Both the position numbers and the translations under genes were made by a program. A DNA stretch of 64,000 nt from Rhodococcus opacus B4 (GTDB lineage Bacteria > Actinomycetota > Actinomycetes > Mycobacteriales > Mycobacteriaceae): assembly GCF_000010805.1 (NCBI RefSeq), contig NC_012522.1:248001-312000 (forward strand), read 5' to 3'. The notes beneath the pieces were generated by a model. That model did not search any database and was not told where the DNA came from. It worked only from the letters and a program-made list of their open reading frames with translations. This document shows, in pieces, positions 11,101 to 26,100 of this stretch. Numbering within the stretch: position 1 is the stretch's first letter; each line of letters begins with the position of its first letter.

Positions 11101-14100
11101 GTCGTCGGCGCCGACGCGGTACATCCGCGCCCGCAGCGGCACGTCCGAGGTCACGTCGAAGCCCGTCGTCACAAGTGCGAGCACCCGTTCGAGGACGTCG
11201 TCGGGGTGCGCCGTCACCGGTGTCAGGTCGGGCACCGCGTCGGCGGCGGGCACGATCACCTGGTGCGGGCCGTCGCCGGAATCGGGGTAGACGGTGCGCA
11301 GTGCCTCGTGCCGTCCGACGAGATCGGCGATCGCGATCTGCATGGCGCGCAGGTCCACCTCGCCCGACAGCCGGAGTGCGACCGGAAGGTTATAGGCCGG
11401 TGACGCGGTGTCGAACTGGTTGATGAACCACATCCGCTGCTGGGCGAGCGACAGCGGAATGTGTTCGGGGCGCGCCCTCGCCGTCAGTGCGGGCCGCCGC
11501 GCACCGTGGGTGGTGGTCTCGGTGATCCGCGCCGCGAGTGCGGCGACGGTGGGCGATTCGAACACCTCACGGACCCCGACGTGGACGTCGAGGGCGGCGT
11601 TGATCCGCGACACCACCTGGGTGGCGAGCAGCGAGTTGCCGCCGAGGTCGAAGAAGCTGTCGTGGATGCCGATCTCGGGCAGGGCGAGGATGTCCGCGAA
11701 GATGCCGGCGACGATCACCTCCATCGGGTTCCGGGGCGCCTCGAATGTCGTGGCCGCCGCGGCGAAGATCGGTTCGGGTAGCGCGGACCGGTCGAGTTTG
11801 CCCGCCGGGGTGAGCGGCAGGGCGTCGAGGAGGGTGACGGACGCGGGCACCATGTAGGCCGGCAGGGTGCGGCCGACGAAATTCGCGACCTCGACCCGGT
11901 CGACGTCCTCCCCGGTGAACGGCAGCACGTACGCGACGAGGGAGGTCTCCCCGTTCGGGTGCTCGTACCCGATCGTGGTGGCGTACTCGATCTGCGGGTG
12001 TGCGGTGAGGGCGGCGTCGATCTCGCCGAGTTCGATCCGGAATCCGCGGATCTTCACCTGGTGGTCGGTGCGGCCGACGAAATCGAGGACGCGGTCCTCC
12101 CGCCACCGGACGAGGTCGCCGGTGCGGTACATGAGGTCGCCGGGCTCGCCGTACGGGTCGGCGACGAAGCGTTCGGCGGTCAGTCCCGGTCGTCCCAGGT
12201 AGCCGCGGGCCAGGCTCGGTCCCCCGACGTACAGTTCGCCCGGCACCCCGACCGGCACCGGCCGCAGCCGCCCGTCCAGCACGAGCGCCCGCACCCCGCG
12301 GCTCGGGCCGCCGATGGTGACCGGTTCGCCGGCGCGGAGGGGTTCGGTGATGGACGACATGATCGTCGCCTCGCTGGGGCCGTACGCGTTGACCAAGCGG
12401 CGCCCGGGCGCCCAGCGGGCGACCAGTTCCGGCGGGCACACGTCACCGGCGACGACCACCACGGCGAGTTCGTCGAGCCCGTGGTGGTCCACCGACGCCA
12501 GCGCCGCGGGGGTGGAGAACGCATGGGTGATGCGTTCCGCCGCGAGCAGTTCCGCGAGTTCCGATCCGCCGTAGATCGTGGGCGGCGCGATCACCATCGT
12601 GGCTCCCGCGCCGAGTGCCATCAGCATCTCGAACACGGAGGCATCGAAGCTCGGGGACGCGAAATGCAGTGTCCGCGAACGGGACGTGACGGCGAGCAGC
12701 TCACGTTCGTCGGTCACCAGGTTCATCAGACCGCGGTGCGTCACCGCGACGCCCTTGGGCCTGCCGGTCGATCCCGACGTGTAGATGACGTACGCCACCT
12801 GGTCGGACAGGATCGGCCGCATGCGGTCGCGGTTGGTGAGAGGCAACCGGGACTCGTGGGTGCAGCGCACCTCCAGTGCCGGGTCGTCGAGGAGCATCCA
12901 CCGGATCGAGTCCGGGAGCAGTGCCCGCTTCGCGGACACCGTGATCCCGACCATCGCCCCGGAGTCCTGCACCATGTGCACGATGCGGTCGGCGGGATAG
13001 CCGGGGTCGACGGGTACGAAGGCGGCACCGGTCTTGGCCACCGCCCAGACGGCCACCACCGACTCGAAGGACCGCGGCAGCGCCAGCGCGACGCTGGTTT
13101 CGGGTCCCACTCCCCGGTCGACGAGCAACCGGGCCAGCTGATTCGACCGTTCGTCGAGGTCCCGGTATGTCAGGCCGGCACCGTCGAAGACGACGGCGAG
13201 ACCGTCGGGTGCTGCGGCCACGGCGTCGGCGAGGATCTCGGGCAGCATCTGCACCGGTCGCGGGTCGGCGCCGCGGACCGGGGTCAGCGCCGCGTGTTCG
13301 TCTTCGCCGAGAACGGGGATGTCACCGATCGGCCGCTGCGGGTCGGCGACCACCGCCTCGAAGATCCGGCGCAGCCGGGTCGCGTACCCGGCGGCCGTGC
13401 TCTCGTCGAAAATGTCGGTCGCGTAGATGAGTTCGGCGTCGATGCCCGCGGGTTCGGCGGTGTCGTCGAGCCGCTCGGTGAGCGTGAAGTGCAGGTCGAA
13501 CTTGGCGATGCTCGCGTCGAGGGTGAGCGGTGTCACCGACAGCCCGTCCAGTTCCAGTCCGTCGGCGGACACGGCCTGCACACCGAGCGCCACCTGGAAC
13601 AGCGGGTGGTGCGAGGTGGAGCGGACCGGGCTCAGGACCTCCACCAGCCGCTCGAAGGGCAGGTCGGCGTGGGCGAACGCCTCGAGGTCGACGGTCCGCG
13701 TCTGCGCGAGCAGCGCCACGAACGACGCTCCCGGATCCAGCGTCGTCCGCAGGACGAGGGTGTTGACGAACATGCCGATGATGTCGTCGAGTTCGACTCG
13801 GCCGCGGCCGGCGACGGCGGTGCCGACCGCGATGTCGGCGGTGGTGCTGAGGCGTCCCAGGAGGACGCTGAGCGCGGCGTGGGCGACCATGAAGAGGCTC
13901 GCGCCGTGCGCCCGTGCGAGCTCCGTCAGGGCCCGGTGTGTGCCGGCGTCCAAGGTGAAACGGGTCGCCGCACCGCGATGGGTCGGCACCGCGGGCCTGC
14001 CCCGGTCGCCGGGCAGGTACAGCTGGTCCGGGACACCGGCGAGGGCACGGGTCCAGTAGTCCAGTTGGGCGGCGGCGAGGCTGCCCGGCTCGGACTCGGA

Positions 14101-17100
14101 GCCGAGCACCGTCCGCTGCCACAGCGCGTAATCGGCGTACTGCACCGGCAGCGGCGCCCAGGTGGGTGGGTGGCCCGCGGCACGGCTCCCGTAGGCGATC
14201 ATCACGTCGCGGATCAGAGGTTCCATGGACGCACCGTCGGCGGAGATGTGGTGGACGACGAGGGCGAGCACGTGCTCGGCGGGGCCGAGCGAGTACACCT
14301 TCACCCGCAGCGGCACGGCCTCGGACACGTCGAAACCGGCCAGGAGGAACTCCTGGAGATCCGCGCGCAACCCGGTCTCGCTCACGTGGACCGGTGCGAC
14401 GTCGGGGGTGAAGTCTCCGGGCTCGAGAATCACCTGGTGCGGCCCACCCCGCGAGTCGGGGAAGACGGTCCGCAGCGATTCGTGCCGGGCGATCAGGTCA
14501 CCGATCGCCGCGGCCAGCGCCGCCGTGTCCAGCGATCCCGTCAGCCGGACCGCGGCGGGCAGGTTGTAGGCGGGCGAGGACGTTTCGAATTGGTTGAGGA
14601 ACCACATCCGCTGCTGCGCGAGCGACAGCGGTATCCGGCCGGGACGGACCGCCGCCGTCAGCGGTGCGATCGCGGTGGACGGACCGTGCTGGTCGAGCCG
14701 CCGGGCCAGGGCCGCGACGGTGGGGGCGTCGAACACGTCGCGGATGGCGATCCGCGTCTGCGTCGCCACACCGATGCGGGTACTGAGTTTGGTGGCCGAC
14801 AGCGAGTTGCCGCCGAGTTCGAAGAAGTTGTCGTCGACACCGACGCGGGAAACGCCGAGGAGCTCGGCGAAGACGGCCGCCACGACGCGTTCCGACTCGG
14901 TGCGCGGCGCCGTGTACTCCGCCTTCCCTGCGAATACCGGTGCGGGCAGGGCGTTCCGGTCCACCTTGCCGTTCGGCGTCAGCGGCAGTTCCGTCAACGG
15001 GACCAGCAGCGACGGAACCATGTAGGAGGGCAGGCTGCCCGCCGCTTCGGCCAGGACGGCGTCACAGTCCAATGCGACTGCGCCGCGCGGCACGACATAC
15101 CCGACCAGGTGCTCACCGGTGTGCGGATCCGAGTGCGGGACGACGACCGCCTGGTCCACGTCCTCGTGCCGGAGCAGCGCGGAGACGATTTCGCCGAGTT
15201 CGATGCGGAAACCGCGGACCTTCACCTGGAAGTCGGTGCGCCCGAGGTACTCGAGCCGGCCCGCCGCGGTCCAGCGGACGAGGTCGCCGGTGCGGTACAG
15301 CCGCGCACCCGACGTCGAGAAGGGGTCGGCGACGAAACGTTCGGCGGTGAGGTCGGGGCGGCCCAGGTATCCGCGAGCGAGTTGGACCCCGCCGAGGTAC
15401 AGCTCTCCCGCCACCCCGGCGGGGACCGGGCGGAGACGGTCGTCGAGAACGAGAGTGCTGGTGTTCCAGACGGGCAGGCCGATCGGGACGGTGTCGGAGT
15501 TGTCGGACCGTGCCGCGAAGAAGGTGGTGGTCACCGCCGCCTCGGTGGGTCCGTACGTGTTGTCGATCTCGGCGGGATGGGACGCACGGAAGTCGTCGAT
15601 CGTCTCCGGGGACACCGCCTCGCCACCGACCAGCACGTGCCGCAGCGCGGGCATATCCGTCAGTCCGGGGCCGGAGGTGAGGGCCGCCAGCATCGCCGGC
15701 ACGAAGTGCACGACGGTGACGCCGTGCGTGCGGACGATCTCCGCGAGGTACTCGGGGTCGCGGTGGCCGTCGGGATCCGCGATGACGAGGCGGGCGCCGG
15801 CTGCGAGCGGCGCGAAGCACTCCCACACCGACACATCGAACGTCACCGGGGTCTTGAGCAGCATCGTGTCGGCGGTGCCGAGCGCGTACTGCTCACGTAG
15901 CCACTCGAGTTGCGCCGTGATCGCCGCGTGCGAGACGGCCACGCCCTTGGGCCGTCCCGTGGATCCGGACGTGAAGAGGACGTACGCCGTGTTGTCCGGG
16001 CGCAGCGGCGCGATTCGTTCGGCGGCGCGGATCGGCTCCCCGCCGAACTCGGCCGGGTCGAGGGCGTCCGGCGCGATTGCCCGCACTCCGTGCCGGGTCG
16101 CTCCGGTCTGCCTGAGCAGTTCGCTGCTGGTGAGCACCAGGGACGCGCCGGACTGTTCGACGATGTCGCGGTTGCGCTGCTCCGGTTGGCCGGGGTCGAG
16201 TGGGGTGTAGGCGCCGCCGGCCTTCACCACGGCGTGGACCGCGACGAGCAGGTCGAGCGACCGCGGGATCTCCACGGCCACGACGGCGTCGGGGCCCACC
16301 CCGTCGGCGATGAGCTTGCGTGCGAGGCGGTTCGCGCAGGCGTCGAATTCGGCGTAGGTCAGAGCCGTGTCGCGCCAGCGCACGGCGGGGGCGCTCGGGG
16401 TTGCCCGTACCTGTTCGTCGAGCAGACCGACGAGGGTGGAGTGCACCGTCTCCCGTGTCGCACCGTGGGACTGAGCGAGGAGACGCAGCCGGGCGTCGTC
16501 GCCGAGCAGGTCGAGGTCGCCGACCGGGGTTCGCGGATCGTGGGCCAGTCCGGACAGCACCCGGACGAAGGACTCGCCGATCCTCGAGGCGGTGTCTGCG
16601 TCGAAAAGGTCCTTGGCGTAGCCGAGTTCGAGGTCGAGGCCCGCCGGATTCCCGTCCTCGTCGTGGCGTTCACCGAGCACGAAGTTCAGGTCGAACTTGG
16701 CGATCGGCGACTCGATGTCGAGTGCGGACACTTCCAGTCCCGGCAGTTCGAGCGTCGGGGTCTGCAGGTTCTGCAGCGCGAGCGCCACCTGGAACAGCGG
16801 GTGGAACGCGGTCGAGCGGGTCGGGTTGATCGCGTCGACGAGTTGCTCGAACGGCACCTCCACGTGGGAGAACGCCTCGAGGTCGACGCGCCGGACCTGT
16901 TCGAGCAGTGCGGCGCCCGTCGAGTCGGGGTGTACGTCGGTACGCAGCACCAGCGTGTTGACGAACATGCCGACGAGCCCGTCGAGGGACTGCTCGCCGC
17001 GGCCCGCGACGGACGTTCCGACGGCGACATCCGGGCCGGCCCCCAACCGGGACAGCAGTGCGGCCAGCGCGGTGTGGACGACCATGAACAGGCTGGCGTG

Positions 17101-20100
17101 GTGTGCGCGCGCCAGTTCGTGCAGTTGCCGGTGGAGGTCGCCGTCCAGGGTCAGTCGCGCCGTGCCGCCGAGGTTCGACGGGGCCGGTGGGCGGGGGCGG
17201 TCGGTGGGCAGTGCGACCTGATCCGGCAGTCCTGCGAGTGTCCGCTTCCAGTACGCGATCTGACTCGCGGCGAGCGACTGCGGATCGTCGGAGTCACCGA
17301 GCAGGTGCCGCTGCCACATCGCGTAGTCCGCGTACTGCACCGGCAACGCGTTCCACACCGGGGCGTCGCCGGCGGTCCGGGCGGCGTAGGACGTCATCAC
17401 GTCGGACGCGAGAGGGATGAACGACCAGCCGTCCGCGGAGATGTGGTGGACGACGAACAGCAGGACGTGCTCCGACCGGCTCTCGCGGAACAGGTGGACC
17501 CGCAGCGGCAGGTCGGTGGTGACGTCGAACCCGGCGGAGGCGTGGCGCAGGATCGCACCGGAGAGGTCTTCGCCGGACAGTCGGGTGGGCGTGAGGTCGA
17601 GGGGGATCGACTCCACCGGAACGATCACCTGGTGCGCACCGTTCTCGGTCGCCGGGTAGACGGTGCGCAGTGCCTCGTGCCGGGCAAGGACGTCGCCGAG
17701 TGCGGTGCGCAGGGTCGCGACGTCGATCCGGCCGGACATGCGGAGCGCGAGCGGAATGGTGTAGGCGGCCGCGGTGGTGTCGAACTGGTTGAGGAACCAC
17801 ATGCGTTGCTGTGCCGGCGACAGCGGGATCGTGGCGGGTCGCTCACCGGCGACGAGGGCGGGCCGCTCGGCCGTCGTGTCGGACGCTGCGGCGGTCGCGA
17901 GTGCGCGCACGGTGGGGTTGTCGAACAGTGTGCGGACGGAGATGCGTGTTCCCAGTGCCGAACCGACACGGGAGACGACCTGGGTGGCGGACAGCGAGTT
18001 GCCGCCGAGGTCGAAGAAGTTGTCGTCGAGGCCGATCGACGGCTCCCCCACGACGTCGGCGAAGACGGCGGCGATCGCCTGCTCGGCCGGGGTCTGCGGT
18101 GCCGTGAACTCGCTCCGCTGCGCGAAAACGGGTGTGGGCAGGGCGTTGCGGTCGAGCTTGCCCGCCGGGGTCAGCGGCAGCGAATCCAACACCATGATCG
18201 ACGACGGCACCATGTACCCGGGAAGACGCTCCCCCACGAACTCCGACAACACCCGGGAATCGACCTCGGCTGCCGGCGCCGGCAGCACATACGACACCAG
18301 CCGATCATGACCGGAACCGTCGTCGAACCCGATCGTGTGCGCGAACTCCACCACCGGATGCGCGGTCAGCGCCGCGTCGATCTCACCCAACTCGATCCGG
18401 AATCCCCGGATCTTGACCTGAAAATCACTGCGCCCCAGAAACTCCAGAACCGGCGGCCGGTCCGGCGCGGTCACCCACCGCACCACATCCCCCGTGCGAT
18501 ACATCCGACCACCGGACCCGAACGGCGACGCCACAAAACGCTCCGCCGTCAACCCCGACCGGCGCACATACCCCCGAGCCAAACTCGAACCGAGAACATA
18601 CAGTTCACCCCGCACCCCCGCCGGAACCGGACGCAACCGGGAATCGAGCACAACGAGATCGACACCCACGGTCGGCGACCCGATGGTGACCGGCTGCCCC
18701 GGTACCAACGGACCCGTCGCCGACGACATGATCGTCGCCTCACTCGGACCATATGCATTCACCATCACCCGGCCCGGAGCCCACCGCGCCACCAGCTCCG
18801 GCGGACACACATCCCCGGCCACCACTACCGTCGTCAGAGAATCCAGACCGCGGTGATTCACCGACGCCAACGCCGCCGGCGTGCAGAACGCATGCGACAC
18901 CTCCTGCTCGGCCAGGAACTCCGCCAACTCTTCGCCACCGAAGATCGTGGTCGGCGCCACTACCAGCGTCGCCCCCGCACTCACCGCCATCATCAACTCG
19001 AACACCGACGCATCGAAACTCGGCGACGCGAAATGCAACACCCGAGACTCCGACAACACCCCCAACCGAACCCGCTCATCCGCAGCAAGATTCACCACAC
19101 CCCGATGCGAAACCGCCACACCCTTCGGCCGCCCCGTCGAGCCCGATGTGTAAATCAGATACGCCGGATGATCCACCGACAACGCGGCAACTCGATCCGA
19201 ATCCTGCACGGGTTCCGAGGAATACGATGTCAGAGCCTCGATCACGGCATCGTCGTCGAGAACCAACCACAAAGTCGAATCCGGCAGGTTCTCCCGCAGC
19301 GCGGCGGTGGTGATGCCGATCGGCGCACCACAGTCCTCGAGCATGAACGCGATGCGGTCAGCCGGATAGTTCGGATCCACCGGAACGAACGCGGCGCCCG
19401 ACTTCGTAACCGCCCACGTAGCCACCACCGATTCCCGAGAGCGGGGCAACGCCAACGCCACCGAGACCTCGGGACCGACCTGCAGGTCGATCAGCAACCG
19501 CGCCAGTCGGTTCGACGTTGCATCCAGGGCGCGGTAGCTCAGGGTGCCGTCGGATGTCCCGTGCCCGGGCGCGACGAGGGCGTCACCGTCCGGGTTGCTG
19601 CGGACGGCGCCGGCCAGCAGATCCGGCAGTGTGACCGGTATGAGCCCGGGCCGGCCGCTTGCCGGGACCAGTGCGTCCCGCTCGGCGTCGTGGAGTAGAT
19701 CGAGGTCACCGACCAGGGTATCCGGGTCGGACGTCACGGCCTCGAGAATCCGCTGCAGCCGCGATGCGACGTCGCTAATGGTGGACTCGTCGAACAGGTC
19801 GGTGGCGTAGATGAATTCGGCACGCATACCGGACGGTGCGCCCGTGTGATCGAGTTCCTCGCCCAGTGTCAGCTGGAGGTCGATCTTGGCAACCCCGGGA
19901 TCCACATCCTCGACGCCGATCCGCAGTCCCGGCAGTTCGTAGTCCGGTGACTGCAGCGGGTTCATCGACAGCGCGACCTGGTAGATGGGGTGACGAGCCG
20001 CGGTGCGTGTGGGGGCGAGGGCGTCGACCAGCCGTTCGAACGGGACGTCGGCGTGGGCGAACGCTGCGAGGTCGGTGTCGCGGACTGTACGCAGCATCTC

Positions 20101-23100
20101 GGCGAAGGTGGCTCCGCCGTTCACGGCTGTGCGCAGGACGAGGGTGTTGACGAACATTCCGACGAGGTCGTCGAGGGCGCGTTCGCCGCGGCCGGCGATC
20201 GGGGTGCCGATCGCGACGTCGTCGGTGGCCGACAGTCGTGCCATCAGCAGCGCGAAGGCGGTGTGGGCGACCATAAAGGTGGTGGCCCCGTGGTCCCGGG
20301 CCAGTGATCGAATGCGACGGTGAGTTTCGGGGTCGATATCGAAGCCCACCGATCCGCCGGCGAACGTCGGTTGCGCGGGCCGTGGCCGGTCGAAGGGCAG
20401 GGGCAGTTCGTCGGGCGCCCCGGCGAGCGTTCGGGTCCAGAATCCGAGTTGGGTGGCCAGGACGGATTCCGGGTCGTCTTCGCTGCCGAGTACGTCCCGC
20501 TGCCACACGCTGAAGTCGGCGTACTGGACCTCGAACGGTGCCCACTGCGGGGCGTGGCCGTCCGTGCGGGCTGCGTAGGCGACCATGACGTCACGGCCGA
20601 GTGGTCCGAAAGACCAGCCGTCGGCCGCGATGTGATGCAGCGAGATCGCCAGGACGTGCTCGGTGGGCGCGGTGCGGAACAGCGTGGCCCGTACCGGTGT
20701 CTCGGCGGTGACGTCGAAGGTTCGGGACGCGAGCGCCGCCATCCGGCCGGGGAGATCGGCTTCGGTGACGTCGACCGGAGGCAGTGTCACGGAGACGTCG
20801 GTGACGGCCAGTACGACCTGCTCAGGGCCGTCCCCGCCGTCCGGGAACACCGTCCGCAGCGACTCGTGACGTTCGACGACGTCGTCGAACGCGGCCGCCA
20901 GCGCTGCGGTGTCGACGACGCCGGACAGGCGTACCGCGAACGGCAGGTTATAGGCCGGGGAGTCGGCGTCGAACTGGTTGAGGAGCCACATACGCTGCTG
21001 CGCCAGCGACAACGGGATGCGGGCGGGCCGGGGCGCTGCCGTCAGCGCGGGGCGCACGTCCCTCGCGGTGGGGTCGATGCGCACTGCCAGGTCTGCCACG
21101 GTCGGTGCCTCGAACACGTCGCGTACCGACAGCCGGGTTCCGGTCGTCTCGGTGATGCGCGCGGCAAGGCGGGTGACCGACAGCGAGTTGCCGCCGAGGT
21201 CGAAGAAGCTGTCGTGCACACCGACCCGGCCGGCACCGAGCACGTCGGCGAACACGCCGGCGAGCGCCTGTTCCACCTCGTTGCGCGGTGCCACGTATTC
21301 GGTTGCATCCGAGCTGAACTCGGGAGCAGGCAGCGCCTTCCGATCCAACTTCCCACTCGTGTTCAACGGGAACTCGTCCAGCAACACCACCGCCGACGGC
21401 ACCATGTATGACGGCAGCGAACCCGAAGCGTGCCGGCGAATCTCCGCGGTGTCGGCAACGCGGTCGGGCGCGGGAACCACATACGCCACCAAATGATCAC
21501 CGGTCGTGGCATCCGAATACACCACAACCGCGGCACCGGTCACACCCGGATGCGACCGCAGCACCGTCTCGATCTCACCCAACTCGATCCGCTGACCGCG
21601 GAACTTCACCTGAAAATCGGTACGCCCGATGTACTCCAGCACACCGTCACGCCGGCGCCGCACCAGATCCCCCGTCCGGTACATCCGCGCACCGGCACCC
21701 CCGAACGGGTTCGCCACGAACCGGTCCGACGTCAGATCCACCCGACCCAGATACCCCCGCGCCAACTGGACCCCGCCCAGATACAACTCCCCCGGCACCC
21801 CCGCAGCAACCGGATGCAGACGCGAATCCAGCACGTACGCCTGCGTGTTCCACTCCGGAACGCCGATCGGCACCGTCACGGTGTCCGCATCGGACGTCTC
21901 CCAGTACGTCACCGACACCGCTGCCTCGGTGGGTCCATACAAGTTGTGTAATCCGGCGGACGACAGGTCCCGGAAACGACTCGCGGTCTCGGGAGGCAGC
22001 GCCTCACCGATCACGAACACGTGCCGCAGACTCGAACACGAGTCGGCGGGTACCGACGCGACGAACACATCGAGCATCGACGGCACGAAATCGGTGACCG
22101 TCACCCCGAGTTCGTCGATGGTCCGCGCAAGATAGTCCGGATCGCGATGGCCGTCCGGGCCGGCCAACACCAGGGCGGCCCCCACCTGCAACGGCCAGAA
22201 AAACCCCCACACCGACACATCGAACGTGGTCGCCGTCTTCTGCAACACCACATCCCGGCCGGTCAGCGCGTACTGCGACTGCATCCACAGCAACTGATTC
22301 ACGATCGCGGCATGCGGAACCGCCACACCCTTCGGCTTGCCGGTCGAACCCGACGTATAGATGACATAAGCGGTGTTATCCGCGCGCAGGGGATACACCC
22401 GGTCGGCGTCGGTGACAGGTGCGCCGGAGAAGTCGGACAGGTCAAGGCAGTCGAGCGTGACCACGTCGCCGGACGGAAGCGCGCCGCGATCCGCGGCAGT
22501 CGTCAGCACGCAGACCGGCCCGGCAGACTGCAGCACGTATCCGATCCGGTCGGCGGGATGATCCGGGTCGACGGGCACATACGCACCGCCCGCCTTCACC
22601 ACGGCGTACATCCCCACCACCAGGTCCAACGACCGCCGCATCGCCAGCGCGACCCGCGACTCCGGCCCCACTCCACACGACACCAGATACCGAGCCAACC
22701 GATTCGCGTGCTCGTCGAACTCGCGGTACGTCAGCGAGGCGCCGTCGAGAACCAGGGCCGGGGCACCGGGAGTACGCGCCACCTGCGCATCGAACAGCAC
22801 CGGCAGGGTCGTCGCGGGGACCGCGTGTTCGGTCGAGTTCCAGAGGGTCAATGCGGCACGCTCGTCGGCGCCGAGCAGGGCGATGTCGCCGACGCGGGTC
22901 GTCGCGTCGGTGGTGACGGCGCCGAGGATCGTGGTGAATCGGGCGGCGATGGAGTCGGCCGTGTCCGCGTCGAACAGATCGGTCGCGTACGTCAATTGCG
23001 CGGTCATCCCGTCGGGTCTACCTGCGGGGTCGAACCGCTCGACGAGGGTCAGGTGCAGATCGAATTTTGCGACGTCGATGTCGGTGCCGAGTCCGCGCAG

Positions 23101-26100
23101 GGTGAGTCCGTCGAGTTCGAGTGCGGTCTGCTCGAGATTCTGGAACGTGAGCATCACCTGGAACAACGGGTGCCGGGCCGCGTGCCGGGTGGGGCTGAGC
23201 ACCTCCACCAGCCGTTCGAAAGGCACGTCGGCGCGGGAGAACGCCGCGAGATCCACATCCCGGACGTGGTCGAGCACGTCGGTGAACGCGGACCCCGGAT
23301 CGACGTGGGTCCGCAGGGCCACCGTGTTGACGAACATGCCGATCAGATCGTCGAGTTCGGGTTCGCCGCGACCGGCGACGGGAGTTCCGATGGTGACGTC
23401 CGACGACGCGCTGAGACGTCCGAGCAGCACGGCGAGGGCGGTGTGCATCACCATGAACAGCGTGGCCCGCCGGGACTGCGCGAGTGCCGCCAGTGCGCGG
23501 TGCGCGGACGCGTCGATGTCGAAGTCGACGTGGCTGCCGCGATAGGACTGCTCGGCGGGGCGCGGGTGGTCCGTCGGGAGTTCCAGTTCGTCGGGAATGC
23601 CCGCGAGGGTGTCGGTCCAGTAGTCGAGCTGCCGGGCGGCGAGGGTATCGGGGTCCGATTCGTCACCGAGGAGTTCGCGCTGCCAGAGGGCGTAGTCGGC
23701 GTACTGCACGGGCAGCGGCGTCCAGGCGGGGCGCTCTCCCCGGGTGCGGGCCGTGTAGGCGACCATCACATCGCGCACCATCGGTGCCATCGACCAGCCG
23801 TCGCCGCAGATGTGGTGCACCACCAGCGCCAGCACGTGTTCGTGGGCGCTCACCCGGAGCAACGTGACACGGACAGGCAGGTCCGTCGTGACGTCGAAAC
23901 CCGTCGTGAAGAATCGCGCCAGGACGGTCTCGAGTTCGTCCTCGGCGATGTCCGCGACAGTCAGATTCGGCGGGGCATCCGCAGTGTCGCGCACGACCTG
24001 GTGCGGCCCGGTCGCCGAATCGGGGAACACGGTCCGCAGCGACTCGTGCCGTTCGACGAGGTCCGCGACGGCCGCCTCGAGCGCCACCCGGTCGAGTGGC
24101 CCGGTGAAGCGCACCGCGAACGGCAGGTTATAGGCCGGGGACGACGGATCGAACTGGTTGAGGAACCACATCCGCTGCTGGGCAGGCGACAGCGGAATAC
24201 GTTCCGGCCGTTCCCGCCGGATCAGCGCCGGTCGGGTGTCCGCACCGGTCGACTGCGACAGTCTGGCCGCGAGTTCCGCGACGGTCGGAGTCTCGAACAG
24301 GTCCCGCACCGTGACGGGCACATCGAGTTCACCGCGGAGTCGGGACACCAGTTGGGTGGCGATCAGCGAGTTGCCGCCGAGTTCGAAGAAACTGTCCCGG
24401 ACGCTCACCCGCTCGAGTCCGAGGACCGCGCAGAACACCGATGCGACAGCACGCTCGACGCTCGTGGACGGTGCCACGTATTCGGTTGCATCCGAGGTGA
24501 ACTCGGGAGCAGGCAGCGCCTTCCGATCCAACTTCCCACTCGTGTTCAACGGGAACTCGTCCAGCAACACCACCGCCGACGGCACCATGTATGACGGCAG
24601 CGAACCCGAAGCGTGCCGGCGAATCTCCGCGGTGTCGGCAACGCGGTCGGGCGCGGGAACCACATACGCCACCAAATGATCACCGGTCGTGGCATCCGAA
24701 TACACCACAACCGCGGCACCGGTCACACCCGGATGCGACCGCAGCACCGTCTCGATCTCACCCAACTCGATCCGCTGACCGCGGAACTTCACCTGAAAAT
24801 CGGTACGCCCGATGTACTCCAGCACACCGTCACGCCGGCGCCGCACCAGATCCCCCGTCCGGTACATCCGCGCACCGGCACCCCCGAACGGGTTCGCCAC
24901 GAACCGGTCCGACGTCAGATCCACCCGACCCAGATACCCCCGCGCCAACTGGACCCCGCCCAGATACAACTCCCCCGGCACCCCCGCAGCAACCGGATGC
25001 AGACGCGAATCCAGCACGTACGCCTGCGTGTTCCACTCCGGAACGCCGATCGGCACCGTCACGGTGTCCGCATCGGACGTCTCCCAGTACGTCACCGACA
25101 CCGCTGCCTCGGTGGGTCCATACAAGTTGTGTAATCCGGCGGACGACAGGTCCCGGAAACGACTCGCGGTCTCGGGAGGCAGCGCCTCACCGATCACGAA
25201 CACGTGCCGCAGACTCGAACACGAGTCGGCGGGTACCGACGCGACGAACACATCGAGCATCGACGGCACGAAATCGGTGACCGTCACCCCGAGTTCGTCG
25301 ATGGTCCGCGCAAGATAGTCCGGATCGCGATGGCCGTCCGGGCCGGCCAACACCAGGGCGGCCCCCACCTGCAACGGCCAGAAAAACCCCCACACCGACA
25401 CATCGAACGTGGTCGCCGTCTTCTGCAACACCACATCCCGGCCGGTCAGCGCGTACTGCGACTGCATCCACAGCAACTGATTCACGATCGCGGCATGCGG
25501 AACCGCCACACCCTTCGGCTTGCCGGTCGAACCCGACGTATAGATGACATAAGCGGTGTTATCCGCGCGCAGGGGATACACCCGGTCGGCGTCGGTGACA
25601 GGTGCGCCGGAGAAGTCGGACAGGTCAAGGCAGTCGAGCGTGACCACGTCGCCGGACGGAAGCGCGCCGCGATCCGCGGTCGTCGTCAGGACGCAGACCG
25701 GCCCGGCAGACTGCAGCACGTATCCGATCCGGTCGGCGGGATGATCCGGGTCGACGGGCACATACGCACCGCCCGCCTTCACCACGGCGTACATCCCCAC
25801 CACCAGGTCCAACGACCGCCGCATCGCCAGCGCGACCCGCGACTCGGGCCCCACTCCACACGAGATCAGATACCGGGCGAGCCGATTCGCGTGCTCGTCG
25901 AACTCGCGGTACGTCAGCGAGGCGCCGTCGAACACCACCGCCGGGGCATCGGGAGTGCGCGCCGCCTGTGCGCCGAACAGATCCGGCAGGGTGGTGTCGG
26001 GGACGTCGTGGTCGGTGGCATTCCATCCGGACAGTTCTCGGATGCGCGCGGCGGGGTGCGCGATCGCGATGTCGCCGACCGGCGTGTGCGGCGCCATCGT

